Part shown: positions 30,001 to 38,949 of the stretch, piece by piece
How the letters are laid out: each line of letters starts with the position of its first letter
Position numbering within the stretch: the stretch's first letter is position 1
From: Luteibacter sp. UNCMF331Sha3.1
GTDB taxonomy: Bacteria > Pseudomonadota > Gammaproteobacteria > Xanthomonadales > Rhodanobacteraceae
Direction: 5' to 3'
Length of the DNA: 64,000 nt
Assembly: GCF_900109915.1 (NCBI RefSeq)
Contig: NZ_FOBU01000005.1
Location: 1-64,000 of the forward strand
The notes under the pieces: model-generated
Databases searched by the model: none
What the model saw: the letters and a program-made list of their open reading frames with translations, nothing else
What the model was told of the DNA's origin: nothing
Made by a program: the position numbers and the translations under genes

Positions 30001-30238
30001 CGACGTCGTTCACCGTGGTCGTCAGAACACGCTCGAACGGCGACGACACACGCCCGGCCATCTGATCCGCAGGCAGGCCCGTGTACTGCCACACCACCGC
30101 GATCACGGGAATCTTGATGTCGGGAAAGATGTCCGTCGGCGTGCGCAGCGCGGCCAGCGGGCCGACGATCAGGATCAGCAAGGCGAGAACGACGAAGGTA
30201 TACGGCCGCGTGAGAGCGATCCGGACGATGCCAATCAT
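27035..30238 (-). CDS. RND efflux permease subunit
   Basis: 1067-residue proton-driven inner-membrane pump with twelve membrane segments and two large periplasmic loops. The start MIGIVRIALTRPYTFVVLAL and the proton-relay Asp pair in ILVDDATVTIENINWHLEQG mark the RND/AcrB superfamily. Between membrane segments 6 and 7 there is a His-rich stretch, KAHSHDDPHGDHG, at about residues 491-503. Substrate group (drug or other small molecule versus metal) is not certain: the protein lacks the clear metal-channel Met motifs I would look for in CusA. It heads an operon permease-adaptor-outer-membrane factor, 117 bases downstream of a two-component system on the same strand. Confidence 0.92.
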   Translation of the reverse strand: MIGIVRIALTRPYTFVVLALLILIVGPLAALRTPTDIFPDIKIPVIAVVWQYTGLPADQMAGRVSSPFERVLTTTVNDVEHIEANSIQGFGIVKIFFQPTVDIRTANAQVTAVAQTLLRQLPQGTTPPLILNYSASTVPIIQLALSGEGLTEQNLGDLGLNIIRPQLVSVPGAAIPYPYGGKTRQVQIDIDPPALQARGLSAQDVANALAAQNLITPVGTQKIGRYEYTLQLNNSPSDIDELGNLPVKVVNGATVYIRDVAHVRDGSPPQTNIVHVNGDRSVLMTVLKNGSASTLAIIKGIKERAAAMKDALPANLKIAPIGDQSLFVSGAIEGVAREGVIAAALTSLMILLFLGSWRSTIIIATSIPLAILGSIAALSAIGETMNIMTLGGLALAVGILVDDATVTIENINWHLEQGKDVETAILDGAAQIVTPAFVSLLCICIVFVPMFFLEGVARFLFVPMAEAVMFAMIASFILSRTLVPTMSKYLLKAHSHDDPHGDHGTPSRNPLVRFQRGFEKRFERMRAGYHVLLETAMAHRKVFTIGFMGFVLLSFLLVPMLGRNFFPAVDSGQILMHVRAPIGTRVEESARLFAHVSDAVRTIIPKDELGTVVDNIGLSSSGINTTYNNTGTIGSWDGDIQIALNEGHAPTADYVRELREKLPRQFPGATFSFPPADIISQILNFGSPAPIDLQIRGPNVAGNFAYANTLLRDIRRVPGVADARIQQSQAAPGFNVDVDRSRAQQVGITERDVTTSLGVNLAGSSQVAPTFWLNPKNGVSYPIVMQTPQYSLDSLPDLENVPISPSTGGAGSQILGGLATVSRTATNAVVSQYNINSMVEIFATTQDRDLGAVAADIQKILDAHKKELPKASSIALLGQVQTMNNAFSGLIFGLLGAIVLIYLLIVVNFQSWSDPFVIVTALPAAIAGIVWILFATHTTLSVPALTGAIMCMGVATANSILVVSFCREKLAEHGDAIQAALEGGFVRFRPVLMTALAMIIGMAPMALGLGEGGEQNAPLGRAVIGGLIFATTATLFFVPIVFSIIHGRRGHPSTTPANASGEPVHVA

Positions 30239-30304
30239 GGGGGACGGGTTCCGAGCGCGATGTTGCGTCGCGGCGAATTCTGCGCTCGGGGTCGGCTGAG
30301 GCGT

Positions 30305-30322
30305 AGTTAAGATTTATTTAGG
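30305..30322 (-). promoter_or_regulatory. AT-rich candidate response-regulator site before the pump operon
   Basis: On the minus strand CCTAAATAAATCTTAACT, the only AT-rich stretch in the 117-base gap between the sensor kinase gene and the permease start. It has loose direct repeats as expected for an OmpR-type regulator. Inferred, not diagnostic. Confidence 0.35.
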
Positions 30323-30355
30323 GATGACGGACGCCTCGCGGAACCGGCAACGGCG

Positions 30356-31729
30356 CTAGCCGCTCGCGGGACACGTCACCGAGAACACCGCGCCCTTGTC
30401 GTCGCCACCCACCGACATCGAGTAGCCGTGCAGGCGGACGATGGCGCTGACGATCGCAAGACCGAGGCCACAACCCGGCTTGGCGCGGGATTCGTCGGCG
30501 CGGTAGAAGCGGCGGAAGACCGCTTCGCGTTCGTCGGGCGGGATGCCCGGGCCGGTGTCGGCGATTTCGATGCGTGCGGCGCCTGTGTCGTCCGTCGACG
30601 CCACGAGGCGCACCGCCCCGCCGTCGGGCGTGAACTTGATCGCGTTGCCCACGAGGTTCGCGCAGGCTTCGAACATCAGCTGGGGATCGCCGCGCAGGGC
30701 GGGTACCCGGCCGACGTGGAGCTCGAACGACTGCCCGCGGTCTTCCGCCAGCGGTGCGTAGAACTCATGGACGTGTCGCAGGACGTCGCCGATGTCCATC
30801 GGTGCGAAGCAGGCGCTGCGACGATGGTCTTCGAGTTCCGAGACCCGCAGGAGCGCGCGGAAGCGACCGAGCACCGTGTCGATCTCGGCCACGCAGGCTT
30901 CGAGCTGCTCGCCTTCCGGCTTCCCTTCGAACTGTTGCTGCAGGCGATAGAGCCGCGTGCGCATGCGCGTGAGCGGGGTGCGCAGATCGTGCGCGATGTT
31001 GTCCGTGACGCCCTTGACCTCGCCGAGCAGGCGTTCGATCTCGCCGAGCGTGGCGTTGACCGTGCCCGCGAGCAGGTCGACTTCGTCGCCGCTGCGACTG
31101 ACGGGCAGGCGCACGGACAGGTTGCCGTCGCTGATCGGTTCCATCGCGCGCTGGATGGCACGAATGCGCCGCGCGGGGCCGCGCGCCAGCAGCACGCCGC
31201 CGAGCAGGCCCGGAATCAGTGTCAGGGTGAGACCCCAGAGCACGCCGCGACGGATGATCGCGCCGATGCCGTCGATCGTCGCGCTTTCCTTCGCCACGAC
31301 GAGGCGCTCGCCGCCAGGCAGCCGCCGCGTGATGCCGAAGGCACGCGCGGTCACCTTGCGTGACGGACTGTCGAGCACCGCCTCCACCGCGCGGACGACG
31401 CCTTCCTCGTCGAGCTCTTTCGGCACGGCGCCGAGGTTGCCCGCGATGCGCCTGCCCTGCGCGTCGAACAGGCCGACCCACATGTAGCCCTGCACGTCGA
31501 TCTCGCTCGCCGCCTCCACCGTGGCCGGCAAGCGGCGCGGTTCGGTGTTCTCGAGGTAGTGGATGCGCGCGATCAGCATCTGGTCGACGACGTTGCGCAG
31601 GTAGCGCGATGCCTCCCACTGCACGACGCCCAGCAGCATCACGCACCAGATGGCGAACAACGCGCCGTAGATGATGATCAGGCGCGAGGTGGCGGAACGC
31701 CAGGCGTCAGTCAGCGGGCGCAAGGACAT
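30356..31729 (-). CDS. Two-component sensor histidine kinase
   Basis: 457 residues. First membrane segment about 17-37, periplasmic sensor about 40-160, second segment about 162-183, HAMP domain to about 237, then the dimerisation box NIAHDLRTPLTRMRTRL with phospho-His at residue 247. The ATPase has NLVGNAIKFTPDGG (N box), IADTGPGIPPDE (G1) and CGLGLAIVSAIVRLHG (G2). The ATG at 31729 is chosen inside the end of the response-regulator gene (23-base overlap); a longer in-frame start at 31810 has only low-complexity sequence. It most likely controls the efflux operon downstream. Confidence 0.9.
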   Translation of the reverse strand: MSLRPLTDAWRSATSRLIIIYGALFAIWCVMLLGVVQWEASRYLRNVVDQMLIARIHYLENTEPRRLPATVEAASEIDVQGYMWVGLFDAQGRRIAGNLGAVPKELDEEGVVRAVEAVLDSPSRKVTARAFGITRRLPGGERLVVAKESATIDGIGAIIRRGVLWGLTLTLIPGLLGGVLLARGPARRIRAIQRAMEPISDGNLSVRLPVSRSGDEVDLLAGTVNATLGEIERLLGEVKGVTDNIAHDLRTPLTRMRTRLYRLQQQFEGKPEGEQLEACVAEIDTVLGRFRALLRVSELEDHRRSACFAPMDIGDVLRHVHEFYAPLAEDRGQSFELHVGRVPALRGDPQLMFEACANLVGNAIKFTPDGGAVRLVASTDDTGAARIEIADTGPGIPPDEREAVFRRFYRADESRAKPGCGLGLAIVSAIVRLHGYSMSVGGDDKGAVFSVTCPASG

Positions 31730-32387
31730 ACCCCGAGCCGCGCACCGTGCGGATGAGCGGCGTCTGGCCGGTGCCGTCGATCTTGCGACGCAAGCGGCCG
31801 ATGTGGACATCGATCACATTGGTACCCGGATCGAAATGAAAACCCCAGACGTGCTCGAAGATCATCTGACGCGTCACCACCTGCCCGGCGTTGCGCATCA
31901 GGAATTCGAGCAGGCGGAACTCGGTGGGCAGCAGCGTCAGCGCCTGGCCGCCGCGCTCGGCATCGTGCCGCACGAGGTCGAGCTCGAGATCCGCGACGCG
32001 CAGGCGCGTCTCGTTCGCGGCCGGCCGACGACGGCGCAGCAGGACTTCGGCGCGCGCGGCGAGTTCGTCGGGCGCGAAGGGCTTGGTGAGGTAGTCGTCG
32101 CCCCCCGCGCGAAGGCCGCGCACGCGCTCGTCCACGTCGGACAGCGCGCTGATCATGAGCACGGGCGTGTCGACCGACCGCTGGCGAAGGGCCGACACGA
32201 CGTCGATGCCATCCATGCCGGGCAGCATGCGGTCGAGAGTGATGATGTCGAAGCCGTCGGCGAGCGCGCGCTGCAGGCCGTCGCGGCCGTTGGCGACCCA
32301 CTCGGCCACGAGGCCGTGCGCACCCAGCTCCGCGACGATGTCGCGGGCGGTCACTTCGTCGTCTTCGATGACCAGTGCCCGGGGCAT
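31707..32387 (-). CDS. OmpR-family response regulator
   Basis: 226 residues: receiver domain with acidic pocket Asp9/Asp10, phospho-acceptor Asp52 in TLDRMLPGMDG, and Lys102 in DDYLTKPF. A winged-helix DNA-binding domain follows (LTLLPTEFRLLEFLMRNAG, NVIDVHIGRLRRKID, IRTVRGSGYVLAP). Gene order regulator-kinase-pump on one strand suggests autoregulation and control of the RND operon. The closest functional analogues (CusR, QseB and similar) cannot be separated by reading alone. Confidence 0.92.
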   Translation of the reverse strand: MPRALVIEDDEVTARDIVAELGAHGLVAEWVANGRDGLQRALADGFDIITLDRMLPGMDGIDVVSALRQRSVDTPVLMISALSDVDERVRGLRAGGDDYLTKPFAPDELAARAEVLLRRRRPAANETRLRVADLELDLVRHDAERGGQALTLLPTEFRLLEFLMRNAGQVVTRQMIFEHVWGFHFDPGTNVIDVHIGRLRRKIDGTGQTPLIRTVRGSGYVLAPAD

Positions 32388-32421
32388 CCGGCTTTCACTC
32401 CACGTGCGGTGACAACGGAAA

Positions 32422-32448
32422 ACGGCCCCGCGCTGAGCGCGGGGCCGT
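32422..32448 (-). terminator. Intrinsic terminator of rpoH
   Basis: Perfect 12-bp stem ACGGCCCCGCGC / GCGCGGGGCCGT with a three-base loop. On the minus strand it is followed by TTTTCCGTT, 26 bases after the rpoH stop. Confidence 0.88.
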
Positions 32449-32474
32449 CCGGATAGTACGCCAGTCGCTTCCGG

Positions 32475-33335
<861 letters not shown>

Positions 33336-33368
33336 GTGTGGAACCTCCTGAAAGAGTCTCTGGGCAGA

Positions 33369-33419
33369 TTAGCAGTCCCGGTATGAGACTGCTAACCCTT
33401 GCCGAAGTTCGCCTTCGGC
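33369..33419 (-). promoter_or_regulatory. Structured rpoH leader with two hairpins
   Basis: Within the roughly 90-base leader are TTAGCAGTC-(9)-GACTGCTAA (33369-33395) and GCCGAAG-TTCGC-CTTCGGC (33401-33419), both with perfect arms. They lie between the promoter and the ribosome site and could control translation or stability. Confidence 0.5.
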
Positions 33420-33424
33420 CTTAT

Positions 33425-33462
33425 CTGTACGCCATAGTACAGAAATGACCCTCCCAGGTCAA
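33425..33462 (-). promoter_or_regulatory. Sigma-70 promoter of rpoH with overlapping inverted repeat
   Basis: Minus strand: TTGACC (33457-33462), 17-base spacer, TACTAT (33434-33439). A perfect inverted repeat CTGTAC-(6)-GTACAG (33425-33442) covers the -10 element and start site, a likely repressor site. It is two bases longer than the E. coli LexA pattern CTGT-N8-ACAG. Confidence 0.75.
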
Positions 33463-33566
33463 TAGGTGTACTGATCGGTTCAGGAACCATTGGGCCGACG
33501 GGCGGCTTTGCCTGACGTGACGGGTTTCCATCGACGAAGCCCCGCAGGCGGTGCTACGGTCGCAAT

Positions 33567-34199
33567 ATGATCGATCCAAATGCCCGTGCACGGCTCGATG
33601 CCCTCCTGTCCGGAGGCGGCCGGCGCATTCTCGGGATCGCGGGCCTGCCGGGTGCAGGCAAGTCCACGCTGACCGCCGCCCTGCTTGCCGCTCTGGGTCA
33701 CGTCGCGGTCGGCGTGCCGATGGATGGATTCCACCTCGCCAACGCGGAACTTCACCGGCTCGGGCGGGCCGATCGAAAGGGCGCGCCCGATACCTTCGAC
33801 GTCGCAGGCTACATCGCACTTCTTCGCCGCCTGCGCTCGCCCGTCCCGGGCGAAACCATCTACGCGCCCGCCTTCCACCGCGAGATCGAAGAGCCGATCG
33901 CCGGCGAGATCGCCGTGCGCGCCGACACGCGCCTCGTCATAACGGAGGGCAACTACCTCCTGATGGACGACGACGGATGGCGCGATGCCCGGACGTGCCT
34001 CGACGAAGTGTGGTTCGTCGAGGTCGACGACACCCGTCGGCGGGCCCAGCTGCTCGAACGCCACGTCCGGTTCGGGCGCGACCGCCAAGCCGCGCTCGAC
34101 TGGATCGAACACACCGACGAGCCGAACGCTCGACGGATCGCCGCCACGGCCCACCGCGCGGACTTCCATGTCCGTCTGCACCCGGACATGGCGTCATGA
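33567..34199 (+). CDS. P-loop nucleoside/nucleotide kinase family protein
   Basis: 210 residues of the uridine kinase/pantothenate kinase/phosphoribulokinase fold. Walker A GIAGLPGAGKSTLTAAL lies at about 23-39, VPMDGFHLANAEL near 50 is the substrate loop, and RLVITEGNYLLMDDDGW near 124 carries Walker B. Similar proteins are annotated as YggC-like or fructose-transport-associated kinases. It sits 25 bases before a sugar transporter gene, so it may phosphorylate an imported sugar; that is inference. Confidence 0.8.
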   Translation: MIDPNARARLDALLSGGGRRILGIAGLPGAGKSTLTAALLAALGHVAVGVPMDGFHLANAELHRLGRADRKGAPDTFDVAGYIALLRRLRSPVPGETIYAPAFHREIEEPIAGEIAVRADTRLVITEGNYLLMDDDGWRDARTCLDEVWFVEVDDTRRRAQLLERHVRFGRDRQAALDWIEHTDEPNARRIAATAHRADFHVRLHPDMAS

Positions 34200-34224
34200 T
34201 GCGACATCGACCATGGAGCCTTGC

Positions 34225-35640
34225 ATGCATGCGGTAACCCAGGATCAACCGGCGGGCGCCACCGCCCCCGTTTCGACCGGCCTCGTGGTCGGCATCGCGA
34301 CGATCGCCGCGCTCGGCGGCCTGCTGTTCGGCTACGACACGGGCGTGATCGGCGTCGCGCTGCTGGGCCTCGGCCGGCAGTTCGCACTCGACGACACGAC
34401 CAAGCAGCTCGTCACCGGCGCGATCATCTTCGGCGCGCTGTTCGGCTGCCTGGTCACCGGGCCGCTCTCCGACCGGCTCGGTCGCCGGCGCATGGTGATC
34501 TTCGTGGGCGTGATCTTCGCCGTGGGCTCTATCGCCTCGGCGATGGCCACGGACGTGGCCTGGCTGATCGCCGCGCGCTTCATCCTCGGCCTGTCCGCGG
34601 GCAGCTCCACGCAGATCATCCCCGTGTACATCGCGGAAGTGGCGCCGCCGAAGCATCGCGGCAAGATGGTCACGCTGTTCCAGTTCATGGTGGTGTTCGG
34701 CATCACCGTGGCGTACTTCACCGGCTTCGCGCTGGGCGAACACTGGCGCTGGATGTTCGGCCTCGGCACCGTGCCCGCCATCGTCCTGCTGGGCGGCATG
34801 GGCTTCCTGCCGGAGAGCCCGCGCTGGCTCGTCGCCGAACGTCGCACCGACGAGGCCCTGCGCGTGCTCGAACGCGTGCGCGGCAGCGCCGCGGCGGCGC
34901 GCGCCGAAGTGGCGGAGATCGAAACGGTCGCGGAAAAGGAACCCACGGGCAGCTGGAAGGACATCGCCAGGCCGTGGATCCGGCCCGCGGTGATCGTGGG
35001 CGCTGGCATCTCGATGTTCTCGCAGATCACCGGCAACAACGCCCTCATCTATTACGCGCCCACCATCCTCACCAAGGCGGGCTTCTCCGACGAGGCGGCG
35101 GTGCTCGGGACCGGCGCCAGCACCGTGCTCGTCGTGGTCATGACGGTGATCGGCAGCTTCCTCGTCGACCGCATCGGCCGCCGTACCTACCTGCTGTGGA
35201 TGATCCCCGGCTCGATCGTGGCGCTGGTCGTGATGGGCTGGCTGTTCCAGGGCCAGGGTCCCGCCACGGATGTCAGCCGCTGGGTCACCGTCGGCTGTCT
35301 CGCCGCTTACATGATGCTCAACTGCGGCAGCTTCGGCGTGTGCATCTGGCTGATCAACTCGGAGGTTTACCCGCTCTTCGTCCGCGGCAAGGGCGCCAGC
35401 CTCGGCGCGTTCAGCCACTGGACCTTCGACCTGATCGTGACACTCACCACGCTGACGCTGGTGACGTCGCTCGGCGCGACCCACACGTTCTGGCTATACG
35501 CGGCGATCTCGCTCTTCGCCTTCGCGTTCGTTTACTACCTCGTGCCCGAGACGATGGGCAAGAGCCTCGAAGAGATCGAGCACGAATTGCGCGAACACCG
35601 TTTCTATCCGTTCCAGCAGAAGCGGCTGGCAAAGAAGTAA
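34225..35640 (+). CDS. Sugar porter family MFS transporter
   Basis: 471 residues, twelve membrane segments. Sugar-porter signatures: GGLLFGYDTGVIGVALLGL (segment 1), DRLGRRRM after segment 2, FLPESPRWLV before the central loop, QITGNNALIYYAPTIL in segment 7, and a C-terminal VPETMGKSLEEIE. These match the XylE/GalP/GLUT group of H+/sugar symporters. ATG 34225 has GGAG seven bases upstream; an ATG at 34213 is the alternative. Likely cotranscribed with the preceding kinase. Confidence 0.92.
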   Translation: MHAVTQDQPAGATAPVSTGLVVGIATIAALGGLLFGYDTGVIGVALLGLGRQFALDDTTKQLVTGAIIFGALFGCLVTGPLSDRLGRRRMVIFVGVIFAVGSIASAMATDVAWLIAARFILGLSAGSSTQIIPVYIAEVAPPKHRGKMVTLFQFMVVFGITVAYFTGFALGEHWRWMFGLGTVPAIVLLGGMGFLPESPRWLVAERRTDEALRVLERVRGSAAAARAEVAEIETVAEKEPTGSWKDIARPWIRPAVIVGAGISMFSQITGNNALIYYAPTILTKAGFSDEAAVLGTGASTVLVVVMTVIGSFLVDRIGRRTYLLWMIPGSIVALVVMGWLFQGQGPATDVSRWVTVGCLAAYMMLNCGSFGVCIWLINSEVYPLFVRGKGASLGAFSHWTFDLIVTLTTLTLVTSLGATHTFWLYAAISLFAFAFVYYLVPETMGKSLEEIEHELREHRFYPFQQKRLAKK

Positions 35641-35646
35641 CGACGC

Positions 35647-36351
35647 TCAGGCGCCGGGCGATCCGGCGCCCCGCGGCAGCGACCAGTCGATCGGTGGTTC
35701 GCCGCGCGCTTCGAGCCACGCGTTCGCCTTCGCGAAATGCCCGCAGCCCATGAAGCCGCGATGCGCCGACAGTGGCGACGGGTGCACGCTGCGCAGTACG
35801 AGGTGACGACTGGTGTCGATCAACTGACCCTTCTTCTGCGCGTGACTGCCCCAGAGCATGAAGACGAGACCGTCGCGCTCGCGGTTGAGCGCGTCGATGG
35901 CGGCGTCGGTGAAGCCTTCCCAGCCCTTACCCTGGTGCGAACCGGCCACGCCGGCTTCCACGGTCAGCACCGCGTTGAGCAGCAGCACGCCGCGGTCGGC
36001 CCAGGGAGTGAGATCGCCATGGGCGGGACGCGGAAGACCGAGGCACGCCTCGATTTCCTTGAACATGTTCTGCAGCGACGGTGGCACGCGCACGCCGGGC
36101 CGCACCGAGAAACTCAGCCCGTGCGCCTGCCCCGGGCCGTGGTACGGATCCTGCCCGAGGATGACGACGCGCACGCGGTCGAAGGGCGTGTGCGCGAACG
36201 CGTTGAAGATCTCGGGTCCCGGTGGATAGATCGTCTTGCCACGCGCTTTCTCGTCACGGAGGAACGTGGCGAGCGCTTGCATGTCCGGGCGATCGAGGTA
36301 GCTGCCGATGCGCTGCTTCCAGCCTGGCTCCAGTTTCACGCGATCGTTCAA
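35647..36351 (-). CDS. ung: Uracil-DNA glycosylase
   Basis: 234 residues, family 1 UDG of base excision repair. The catalytic Asp and Tyr lie in [20 protein letters not shown] (about 62-81), and the DNA-intercalating loop is [16 protein letters not shown] near 185. [14 protein letters not shown] is the conserved N-terminal element. The start is TTG at 36351, overlapping the TGA of the upstream receiver-protein gene; the next ATG would remove conserved sequence. Confidence 0.96.
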   Translation of the reverse strand: MNDRVKLEPGWKQRIGSYLDRPDMQALATFLRDEKARGKTIYPPGPEIFNAFAHTPFDRVRVVILGQDPYHGPGQAHGLSFSVRPGVRVPPSLQNMFKEIEACLGLPRPAHGDLTPWADRGVLLLNAVLTVEAGVAGSHQGKGWEGFTDAAIDALNRERDGLVFMLWGSHAQKKGQLIDTSRHLVLRSVHPSPLSAHRGFMGCGHFAKANAWLEARGEPPIDWSLPRGAGSPGA

Positions 36352-37187
36352 TGCTCGACCCGGTCGCGCAGGTGCAACGCCACGCGAAGCTGGAACAGTA
36401 GCTTGGTGATGAGCAGTTTCTCTTCGACCGGTTTCTCGACCAGATCGTTGGCACCGGCGCGCAGCAGCGCCGCCTGATTGGCCGGGTTCTCGTCGCCGGT
36501 CATGATCAGCGTCGGCAACTGACCCTTGCCGTAGCCGAACTCGTTGCGGATGCGCTCGACGAGATCGCCGCCGGTGAGCTCGCCCTTGAGGCTGACGTCG
36601 GTCAGCACGACATCGGCACCGACCTCGCCGCGGAGCTTCGCCGCGCGCAGGTGGTCGAGCGCGTCTTCGGCGCTGATCACGTGGTGCACGGTCAGGCCGT
36701 ACTTCTCCATCATCCGCCGCGTGGCCAGCGCGACGACGCGACTGTCTTCCACGTAGAGCACTTCGCCCTCCGCGCCGCCTTCCGGGCGCACGTAGCCGCG
36801 AATGAACTCGGCGAGCGCGCCGAAACCGAGCGATTTATCGAAGTAGTCGGTGACGAACTCGCCGAGCTCACGACGGTGCAGGCGCGCCTCGACGTCGCCG
36901 GACACCACGACGATCGGCATGTAGATCTGCGGGGTCGCCTCGCGGACGAAGCGGGCGAGTTCGAGGCCGTCCATGTCGGGCAGGCGCAGCGCGACGGTGA
37001 CGAAGTCGAACACGCCACGCTGGAGTTCCGCCTGCGCTTCGGTCCCGGTGGACGCGCCGACGATTTCCACGCCCGGCACTTCCGCCGTGACGACGCGCGC
37101 GATCAGCTGGCGAACGACCTTCGAGCCGTCGACCAGCAGGATGCGCGGCGTGGCGCCGGCCACTCCCGAACCGATGTGATGTCCCAC
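36348..37187 (-). CDS. Response regulator with two receiver domains, first one degenerate
   Basis: 279 residues, two tandem receiver (REC) domains and no output domain. REC1 (about 14-130) begins [13 protein letters not shown] and has [15 protein letters not shown] where the phospho-acceptor Asp is expected: the position aligned with CheY Asp57 is Ala. The second acidic-pocket residue is Gly; the Lys is kept (YFDKS). REC2 (about 140-265) has [10 protein letters not shown], Asp in [15 protein letters not shown] and Lys in LVEKPVEEK, so it looks active. The start is GTG after GGGGGAGGATTCG. The gene lies 21 bases after ftsX and overlaps ung. Confidence 0.85.
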   Translation of the reverse strand: MGHHIGSGVAGATPRILLVDGSKVVRQLIARVVTAEVPGVEIVGASTGTEAQAELQRGVFDFVTVALRLPDMDGLELARFVREATPQIYMPIVVVSGDVEARLHRRELGEFVTDYFDKSLGFGALAEFIRGYVRPEGGAEGEVLYVEDSRVVALATRRMMEKYGLTVHHVISAEDALDHLRAAKLRGEVGADVVLTDVSLKGELTGGDLVERIRNEFGYGKGQLPTLIMTGDENPANQAALLRAGANDLVEKPVEEKLLITKLLFQLRVALHLRDRVEH

Positions 37188-37208
37188 CGAATCCTCCCCC
37201 TTCCTTCG

Positions 37209-38195
37209 TCAGACCGCCGCGGCGCGGCGGATCTGCCTCGCGCTGACGAGCCGCGCACCGAGCCACCCCAGCAAAGCCGACGCGAAGGGTACCGAAAGCA
37301 GCAGCCACGCGGGGAGTGCGCCGAAGCTGACGCTTCCGTCGTACGCCGCGGCGAGCCGGCCCACCGGTCCCGCCATGGCGAGTTCCAGCACCGCGGCGAG
37401 CGCCACCGCCAGCACACCCGCGAGAAAACCGAGCCAGATGCCCGCGTAGAGATAGGGCCGGCGAACGAATGGACGGCTCGCACCGATCAGCAGCAGCACG
37501 CCGATCTCGGCGCTGCGGCTCTGGATGTCCACGCGGATGGTGTTGCCGACGACGAGCAGCGCCGCGACCCCCAGGAGCAGCGCGAGCAGGCCGACCGCCC
37601 GCCCGCCGACGCCGACCAGCGCATCGAGACGCTGACGCCATGCGCCGGTCTCCTGCACCATGTCGACACCCGGCGTGGCCTTCATGGACTCGACCAACCG
37701 GCCGATGTCGTCGGCGGAGAGGCCGGTCTTCGGCGTCACTGAGAGCACGTAAGGCAGCGGATTGGCGTCGAGCGATTGCAGCGCGCCGGAGAAGCCCTGC
37801 ACTTCGGCCAGTTCGTCCAGGCCATCCTTCGGCGTGCGGATCGCGATCTGGCCTACCTCGGGCCGGCCGCGCAACGCCGACGCCGCCGTCTCTGCCATGC
37901 CGGCGTTGAGGCCCGGCTTCATGAACGCGCTGATCGACTGATTCTGGCCGAGCGCGTCGCCCATGCGCTGGACGTTGTCGAGCAGCAGATAGAACGTGAG
38001 CGGCAGCGCCAGCGCGACGCCCATCACCGCCACCGTCAGCAACGTGCCCAATGGACGCGCGCCGAGCCGGCGCAGGCTGATCGACATGCTCCACAGGTGA
38101 TGTTCGCGCCAGGCCCCGACCGTGCGCGCACCGCTGCGGCGGGTCTTTTCCGGTTCGGGTGCGCGGCGGGCCTCGCGTGCGGCGTTCGTGTTCAT
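37209..38195 (-). CDS. ftsX: Cell division ABC permease FtsX
   Basis: 328 residues with four membrane segments (near 48-75, 200-225, 250-280 and 295-315) and a periplasmic domain between the first two, as in the family. FtsEX regulates septal peptidoglycan hydrolysis via amidase activators. WREHHLWSMSISLRRLGARPLGTLLT at the N-terminus and SRSAEIGVLLLIGASRPFVRRPYLYAG are typical. The ATG overlaps the ftsE stop by four bases. Confidence 0.94.
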   Translation of the reverse strand: MNTNAAREARRAPEPEKTRRSGARTVGAWREHHLWSMSISLRRLGARPLGTLLTVAVMGVALALPLTFYLLLDNVQRMGDALGQNQSISAFMKPGLNAGMAETAASALRGRPEVGQIAIRTPKDGLDELAEVQGFSGALQSLDANPLPYVLSVTPKTGLSADDIGRLVESMKATPGVDMVQETGAWRQRLDALVGVGGRAVGLLALLLGVAALLVVGNTIRVDIQSRSAEIGVLLLIGASRPFVRRPYLYAGIWLGFLAGVLAVALAAVLELAMAGPVGRLAAAYDGSVSFGALPAWLLLSVPFASALLGWLGARLVSARQIRRAAAV

Positions 38196-38881
38196 ACGAC
38201 CTCCGTCGCGGGCACGTCCGCCACGAGTTTTCCGTGGTCGAGCACCACGACGCGTTTCTTCATGCGTTTGATCAGCATCAGGTCGTGGCTGGCCACCAGC
38301 ACGGCGGTGCCCACCGCCTGGAATTCGGCGAACAGCGACATGATCTCCATCGCCAGTTGCGGGTCGAGGTTGCCGGTGGGTTCGTCGGCGATGAGCACCG
38401 CCGGCTTGGCCACGATGGCGCGCGCGATGCCCACGCGTTGCTGTTCGCCCGTGGACAGCGCTTCGGGCAATTGCTTCTCGTAGCTGAGCAGGCCCACTTT
38501 CTCGAGGGCCGCGCGAACACGGCGGCCGCGATCGGCCGGCGCCACGCCGCCGATGATCAGCGGCAGCTCGACGTTGGCGAAAACGGTGCGATCGAGAAGG
38601 AGGCGGTGATCCTGGAAGACCATGCCGAGCTTGCGGCGGATCTTCGGGATGTCGCCGGGGCGAACGGTGTTGAGCTTCTGCCCGTCGAGGGTGACCACGC
38701 CGTTGGTGGGGCGCTCGATCATGGCGAGCAGCTTCAGCAGCGTGCTCTTGCCCGCGCCGGAGTGGCCGGTGACGAAGGCCATCTCACCGGCGTCGACCTG
38801 GAACGACACATCGGTAAGGGCCTGGTGACCGCCCTCGTATCGTTTGCTCACCAGATCGAAACCGATCACCGCATCACCCAT
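38192..38881 (-). CDS. ftsE: Cell division ABC ATPase FtsE
   Basis: 229 residues, partner of FtsX. Walker A GHSGAGKSTLLKLL, signature LSTGEQQRVGIARAI, Walker B VLIADEPTGNLDP and switch His in LVASHDLML. VIGFDLVSKRYEGGHQALTDVSF is the usual FtsE opening, so the ATG at 38881 is preferred over 38932. First gene of the ftsE-ftsX-receiver-ung chain. Confidence 0.95.
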   Translation of the reverse strand: MGDAVIGFDLVSKRYEGGHQALTDVSFQVDAGEMAFVTGHSGAGKSTLLKLLAMIERPTNGVVTLDGQKLNTVRPGDIPKIRRKLGMVFQDHRLLLDRTVFANVELPLIIGGVAPADRGRRVRAALEKVGLLSYEKQLPEALSTGEQQRVGIARAIVAKPAVLIADEPTGNLDPQLAMEIMSLFAEFQAVGTAVLVASHDLMLIKRMKKRVVVLDHGKLVADVPATEVV

Positions 38882-38949
38882 TGGCCCGTTGAGCCTCAGA
38901 GGATAAGGGATGTAGTGCCCGAATGGCGGCAAGCCGACGGCGTATTCAT

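Noticed and set aside
26837-30310. 1157-residue plus-strand frame across the RND operon
   Set aside because: Composition (Arg/His/Asp-rich, no domains) is that of an antisense shadow; the minus strand encodes clear pump proteins.
30356-31810. Longer sensor kinase start at 31810
   Set aside because: The extra 27 residues are low-complexity Ser/Arg/Ala sequence overlapping the regulator gene; ATG 31729 starts right before the membrane segment.
33425-33442. LexA (SOS) box at rpoH
   Set aside because: CTGT and ACAG are separated by ten bases, not eight, and Xanthomonadales LexA sites differ; kept only as an unidentified palindrome.
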